The notes beneath the pieces were generated by a model, which saw only the letters and a program-made list of their open reading frames with translations, searched no databases and was not told the origin of the DNA. This document shows, in pieces, positions 12,501-20,300 of a stretch of 64,000 nt of DNA. The translations under genes were made by a program, and so were the position numbers. This stretch comes from Pachyseris speciosa (taxonomy: Eukaryota > Cnidaria > Anthozoa > Scleractinia > Pachyseridae). The DNA lies in NCBI GenBank assembly GCA_016490735.1, contig JAEMWC010000010.1, positions 762,001 to 826,000 on the forward strand, written 5' to 3'. Position 1 is the stretch's first letter; the number at the start of each line of letters is the position of its first letter.

Positions 12501-15500
12501 CGCAGTATAACTGCCCAGACGGCAACAAGAAAACGATTTTTTAATCAGGTTACAAACAGCAATGCTCACTTACTCGAGGAATTTTAGCAGTCAGCTTGTA
12601 CACGTGTTTGATCTGCCACATGATAGTTTTGAGCACGCGCCGAATTGATGAACTTCTTGGCGTGGTACCGAGGAACCTGCAAAATCCATGCCGTATTTAC
12701 AGACAAGACTATTTTCAATTCAGTATAAAAAAAAAACCTCTTAATCTATCAAATCAATTAAAATGACGACGACGAAGATGATGATGACGTGATGGTGATG
12801 ACGATGACGATGATGATGATGGTGATGATGATGACGACGATGATGATGATGATGACGATGACGATGATGATGATGGTGATGATTGATGACGATGACGATG
12901 ATGATGATGGTGCTGGTGATGATGATGGTGATGGTGGTGGTGGTGATGATGATATGATGATGATGATGATGACGAACATGATGATGGTGATGGTGGCGAT
13001 GGTGACGGTGAGCTTGTAGGTGTCGGTGGTGGTGATGATGGCGATAACGATAACAAATATATATCCCGGCGGTTCAACAGCCCTTTACAACAGCTGACGC
13101 ATTGTCTTATTTATAGTTGCACTTTCGCATGCACTAAAAGTGGTATTGTCCCGCCAAGTCTTGTTATAAATTTGTTCAAATTGCGAGGAAGTACTTTATC
13201 TATTACATGAATGGCCCGTGTAACACGAAGGGGTGGATCTCAAATTATTACTGGACGGAACAGAAATTAGTATTATTTTAAGGTAATTGTTCCAGGAAAT
13301 AAAGACAAAACTTGAAAACGTTAACCTAACTTTTTCAAGTTGCAATGTGAGTCCTTCAATTTGCCCACTTGCCTTTCTTTCCGCTTGAAAGGAAATCATA
13401 TCCTATTTTAATAAGGCTGGCTTCAATTCACCATGCAGTTGAGCTTGTGCAAATTTAGCCTGTTGAAGCTTGCTAAAAACCTTTTTTGGTGCGTTTTCTT
13501 ATATCGTGCATCTGGGGCTGAGAAGAACAAACTTTACACATACCTGAGACAAATACATCCTTTCTGGTCCATAAATTTACATATTGCCTTGGCTGCCATG
13601 GCCATAACGGCTGTTTTGCCACATCCAGACTTCCCGTGAATAACCAGTGGGTATTGACTGGGTCCCTTAATATAATCCTCAATGTCCTGCAAAATAAGAA
13701 TAGCCTATGCTTAACAAAAAGTCTTGCCAAGGTATTATTAATTAACGCCTATTTGCACCTTTAAATTTTTCCAGACTACTCCATTTTGGATTTCATGACA
13801 TCAGTTGGATGCAGCTATTGTCAGGAAGTAAATGAAGCGGGGAAAAATCTTTTTGTGTTTCACAGATGAGAAACCGAATGACGTCACGAAATAAAAAATA
13901 GCGGGGCCCGGGAAATTTAATGATAATGAAGATTGGAATCTTGTAATTATCTCCAACAATTTAGCTTAAATTTGTTGTAAGAGCGGAGTTTCCCTTTTAG
14001 TTCGAACAGGAGACGCGATTTATCACAAAAGTCCGGTCAGTGAAAATCGTACACGATAACCCTTGAATCTATCGCGAAAAATTCAACTCGTTTATCAAAT
14101 CACTGCCGATAGGGAAAACAGAATTTACCTTGTGGCATTTCGAGTTGTTGTTGTTTTCAAAGAACGCCGGGCAATTGTACAAATATTTGAAATACACGTA
14201 AAGTGAAAAGTTCCGCTTATCAAGCCTATAGTCTGGTCACGTTCTCGTCAGTGCTGAAGTCGCTCCCTCGGTTCTCTGAGAAATTAGTAGCAAGCGGCAT
14301 AAACTTTCTTGTCGTTTAAATCTGACAAGGCTTTTCAATTCATTTTAAGACGGAAGTATTAAAGTAGAACTTATTTTATACGGCAATACCTTGAGAGTTC
14401 GTTTCCTTCCGTAAACAACTTCAATTTTCTTCTTACAAAACAGCGTGTGCTGAACGATCTCCACGTACAACCAATTTTCTGTTTCAGCTCCTTTGTGCTC
14501 TGCAATGCTCTCTGTGATCATGTCCTTCATCTTGCTTTCAAAGTCACCGCACAGTTGATCAATGTATTTCTTGTGCATGTCAACAGATGGATCAATGCCT
14601 AGTACAGAAATATAATAGCCTAAATAAAATAAAAACACACAAAAAGCGAAAAGGATGGTTGGTGAATGTCAACCTCTGTAGCGTTATTTTGAGTTTCCAT
14701 CGATACAAACATCTGCTGTGGCTTGGTAAATTCGTACGAGAAACGTGCGACAGATGTTATACTTCGAGGCCCTGCAATGTCCAAAGCGTCTTTCGACGAA
14801 CGCAAACACTTGGAGAATTTTAAGATACAAACGTAGATTTCCATGAATGTCACGAGCACAGGAGAAAGAAAGATATTTATGAGTCCCTAACTGGCATCGA
14901 ACCCAAACCTCTCCATCCGACGGGTCTGATTCCCTAACCACTTAGGTACTGGCAGAAGCTTTACAATTCCCGAAACCAGCGTGCCTCCCGCAATGTTTTA
15001 TTCCATGCCATAGAAAATACAGCCAATCAGAATCAGGAAAGCCGTTGTATATTTGTTGGTATTCCACCGAACCTTGCCATCGTACACCGCATTCTGATTG
15101 GCTACGTATTTTCTATGGCATGGTATAAAATAGCTATGCAACGCTTTCTCGTATCAGAACATGAAATATCCCACCTTTCAACTCTATTTTCTTTGATACT
15201 CACTCGCCTAAATGCTCGTGTATACCAAGAAAATTGCATGGTATACCACTCAAAATCATTGCATAGCTAGTATAAATTCACTGGAATACGTGTAAAATAG
15301 ATCTGCTAGAGTTACTGTACCTTTTGGGGTCCATGTGGCATCATATGTGAAAATGTTTTCAACATTCATAACTTCCTTCATCTTCTTGTTCTTCAAGTTG
15401 CGTAGAAGGACTTGAGGATGTGCTTCATCGTTATGCTCCACGGTATGAGGTCTGTGATCAACATACTTCAAAACCTCTGGATGCTCGGCGTTTGCTGGCG

Positions 15501-16855
15501 AGTCCAGACCACTAATTACTCGGTGAAACCACACACAAGACCTTTTTGGGTTTTCAGCTTGTAGCAGGCCATGCTCTATTTCTACTTCACAAACTTGAGA
15601 AAAGAAGGAGAGAAAACGACCAAGCAAAAGTGACAAGTTTGCACGGTGAAAAAATGTTCCAAATCAACGAGTTAAACGTCTAAGCCGTTTGGGTGTTAAA
15701 ATAAGCATTTCTAAAGATTTAATCTGTAATAATAGCCGGTTCCTTATACACTAGAAGTACTACACAATTATTTTGGAAGCAAATCACATAAAACGTGCTC
15801 TCAGGAACACATTTCTTGAAGTCGCGCTAACTTCGGCCTGACACTCATTTGTTTTTCAAATCTGTACTTTTTTGGAGCAAACTTTCTCAAGGTGCTGCAT
15901 GCGCGCATTTGTGAAGATGGACGTGTAAATGGCGTACGTTTTCTGTTAAGAAACAGCAAACACAAAGAGGCAGTTTTGGAGATTGGTAAGCTGTACAAAC
16001 GTTAAGTGTAACAGTTACTTTTATCTTTACAATTAAAGAAGACAATTAAATCTGTCATTTTCTACAAATAATAGAAAATAAAATTTTGTCTGACTTTCTG
16101 AGAGTTGTCCAAGTTGGGCTTGTGACCTTGTCGTGGTGGTACTTAATGCTTTAGTGCCTTAATGATCCCAAAAGCTATTGTAGGTACAGCCATGCTGGAA
16201 TGATCAAGGGGAGAAAGCCCAACAAAGGGCAACCCCTGGCCCTCCAGATTGGAGGTTGGGCATGTAGCTTATCACCTGCTACATAGAAATGTTCACAGCA
16301 ATTCACCTGATCTCGCATATTTATGCCACACTTCTGGCTGCTCTTTGAAGACCTCCATGGAGGCTCTCTGTAAGAATTCCCTCATTGCGTTATATTCGTT
16401 TTGCCACTGGCTCTGTGCTTCTTGCTTCAATGAAGGGTTGCAATCATGAAAACAATGTGGTATCCAAGTTGTCACAGGTCGAAGAATGTACGATACTGGA
16501 AAGCAGTTTTCATCTTTCTCGTACCACCTAAAAGATGACAAAGGAAAGAGTAAGTGCAGGTGAATCATGTTTAAAAAAAGACATATTAATGAAAACTACT
16601 ACGATGAACCCTTCAGTTCCTGGAAACAAACAAACAATTTTTTGCTTTTATCCTTCCTAGCTATCCTGCCTACGTTTCTACGGGCCACATTATGGTATTA
16701 CAGGCAACAAACAAATATCTCGACTGCTTGAGTAAAACAGCTTGATTTAAAGATAATCTAATTTGATTTCATTTCCGCAGTTCATATATGATTCATTTCA
16801 TATATCATTCACACTCATTTCTTTCACGGGAACATATGAACCCACAATTGACCTA

Positions 16856-16895
<40 letters not shown>

Positions 16896-17104
16896 ATCGC
16901 ACCAGTAATCGCGAGGTCATGGGTTCAAACCCCGTTAAAGTCCCGAATTTTTTTCAGGCTTATTTTCGCAATTGCATAAATTGCGTTCACAACTGCGAGG
17001 ATCATTCTTCATTTGATTTCATTTCCGCAGGTAATATATGATTCATTTCATATATAATTCACATTCATTTCTTTCACTGGAGCATATGAACCCACAATTG
17101 ACCT

Positions 17105-17143
<39 letters not shown>

Positions 17144-17367
17144 ACATCGCAGTGGTAATTGCGAGGTCACGGGTTCAAACCCCGTTGAAGTCTTGAATGT
17201 TTTTCAGGCTTCTTTTTGCAATTGCATAAATTGCATTCACAACTGCGAGGATCATTCTTCATTTGATTTCATTTCCGCAGTTCATGTATCATTCATTTCA
17301 TATATCATGACTTCACATTCATTTCTTTAACAGGAACATATGAACCCACAACTGACCTGCTCCCAAT

Positions 17368-17398
<31 letters not shown>

Positions 17399-20300
17399 TA
17401 TCGCATCAGTAATTGCAAGTTCACAGGTTCAAACCCCGTTGAAGTCCTGAATTTTTTTTTCAGGCTTCTTTTCGCAATTGCATAAATTGCATTCACAACT
17501 GCGAGGATCATTCTTCATTTGATTTCATTTCCGCAGTTCATATATGATTCATTTCTGATCATATATCATTCATATATCATGGACAACCACGATGGATCCA
17601 ATCCTTGGACCATGCCAGGAAGCCAGTCCATGGCACACAGTAATTAAACCGATCATGAATAATCTAGATGGATCTATGCACAACTTTTTAACACCCTTAT
17701 GAACCCAGCCCATGTTAGCACTGTACATGCATGACTGTCACTAATTTTTGATGTAGGTGGGGATGTGCAAAAAGTAGCTGGGGAATCCAGCTGTTGTCAT
17801 GTAGTCAATATGCTGTAAGTTTTTCTATGAAAGTAGCCAGGGATCTAGTCCAGAATTATCAGAATTGGCTGGGGAAAATACCTGGTCCCCGGCCCTTAAT
17901 GCCAGCCCTGACATGCATGTTGACCCAATCCATGTACAACCTTAATGGATCAATTCCACAGACCATACTAATGAGCCAAGCCCATGGACCGTTATGATTG
18001 ACCTGGGCAATCCTTGGACAATCCAGAGACTTACCCAATTTATGGACCACTCTCACTGCCTTTGTCCAAAGACTACTAGCAGATTAATACGCTGGACTAA
18101 CAAAATGTCTGAGAAAAGATTGTGAGAGGCAGTTCTGGCCTGTCAACAGCATGGCTTAAATAATTTTGTCTTTCATACTTGTTAAGAAGGTCCTTAGTGT
18201 ACTCATCAGAGGCAGTATTGAGGAGCACCTCAAACTCCTGAGCATCTATAGATGGCAAAAGTGGGCGGTAACCATACTTTTCAGAAAGTAGAGTCTGTTG
18301 ATAAAATCACAACATTATAATAAACATCCACTCCATCCTTCAACATGGAAAAGCAACTCTAAATCACCAATGAAAATTTAATTGTGAAGCTGGAGCCAGA
18401 TGCACTAACCACAAAATTTGGCCCGACAGATATCTCCTGGCATGCTCTGATTTCTCGCAAGCACAGCTCAGTTGTCATGTGCGCATCTGTAGCATCATCA
18501 CGAACACCCCATCGCATGTCAACAACCTGGGATTCAATAATTAGTTTATTCACATTACTTACATTTGCAGAGGATACTTTAACTTATGCACCCCTCCACT
18601 TTCCATTTATTCCCTGACAAGGCAAGACTGATTTAATTTTAATCATTATGACACTTTAAATCAATAAATAACAATACTGCAGTCTTACCCCCCAAAAAGC
18701 AATATGAGTCCCCAATGGGAGCTGAAATCATGAGCTTCCAGCAGATTGCTCTGATTTCTTGTAAGCACAGGTCAGTTGTCATGTGCACATCCGTAGCATA
18801 TATCCTTATGAACACCCTATTGCATGCCTACAACCTGGGATTCAACCATTAGCTTATCACAGCACTTATATTTGCAAAGGATAGTTTAACTCAATATACC
18901 CCCCAGCTTTGCTGTTGGAATGTTGTAAAACTGAGTAATGGAAAACCCAAGTGGTGGGCAAAGTCTTTTCTTGGTAAGACTTTGATATTGCTATTTATTG
19001 ATAAATATTTTTATGTTGCATTCACACAGTGGTATTAAATCTTCTTACTTAACACATATATATCAACACATCATCTCCTGGCCTTTCATTTCACAGTCAC
19101 CACCCCCCATTCTGTGGGTATTTGCCCAACACCCCCTGCTTCCCATTATTTTTGCGTTAAACTGATATCAGTGTATCATGGATAAAATTTAAAGTTCAAA
19201 AAAAGCTTGAACAATTAATTTCAATTTTACCTGGAATTCATAACCCTTCTTCTGGCAGAAGTCCCTCAGTTTTGGATAGACATGCTCCATGAGAGCATTA
19301 CGCTCATGTTCAGTGTCTACATAAGTTGAACAATATACAATTACCAAACACAATTTCATTCTCACATAATTGTATCTACTAATTACTGGGTTACAGGTAA
19401 TGTGGTTGTATCTGTTGTGGTATGAAATTATTTCATACTACTATGAAATTCATTTCCTTTGTCTCCGTACCCTAATTATTCATAGGAGACAATTTCATAC
19501 TGGTATGAAATATTGAATTACATACCACAACATATCCACCAATTATTGGTTTGTATGTGATGTACAAGCAGATGAATCCACTAATCATTGGTTTGTATGT
19601 GATGTAGTTGTATCAACTAATAGCCCATTTTACAGTTGTGTGCTCAGTGACCTGGTCTTTGAGTGGAAGTGAGGCTGGCGGTGACCTTGTTTTGATACAG
19701 ACCTCACTGCTTTTCTCATGCTAATCATGTTTTTCTTAAGCTAACTAGTCCAGATTTGCATAAGAAAGACAGAGAGGTTTGTATCAAAACAAGGTCACCT
19801 CCAGCCTTGCTTCCACTCAAACGCCAGGTCACTGAACATACAACTGTAAAATGGGCTATTATTAGTTTAAATGTGTTAATAGATACTAATTAATTTCATC
19901 TCAGATAAACTGCATCTTTTTACAAAAAAAAAATGGCCAGTATCACAAAAGCCCAATCTAAGTGGGAGCATTGAAGAGTCACTTTGCTAACTATGGGTAA
20001 ATCCACTGGACTGGTCATAGACCATAATAATATTATAATAATAATAATCAAACTATTACAACTAAGAAGCAAACAAAACAGAACCCACCTGTAAAAGTGG
20101 AACTAAGGAAGATGCGGACAGTCCTTGTATTCACTGGACAAGTTTCTTCAATAAAACCCTGCATAACCTTTTCTACTCTCTGGAAAATATCAGATCTAAA
20201 CAAGGAACAAGAGGTAATGAATTAAAAATTAAAAAAAACTTAGACATTCTATATTAGGATAACCATTTCAGGGCTGTCATTAAGTTTTGAAGCAGGCGTA

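Noticed and set aside
12754..13077. His/Ser-rich and Asp-rich frames on both strands
   Set aside because: By-products of the trinucleotide array inside a NACHT-WD intron.
16870..17450. Three functional tRNA-Thr genes
   Set aside because: The anticodon stems are imperfect and each head is fused to a SINE body, so they are tRNA-derived repeats.
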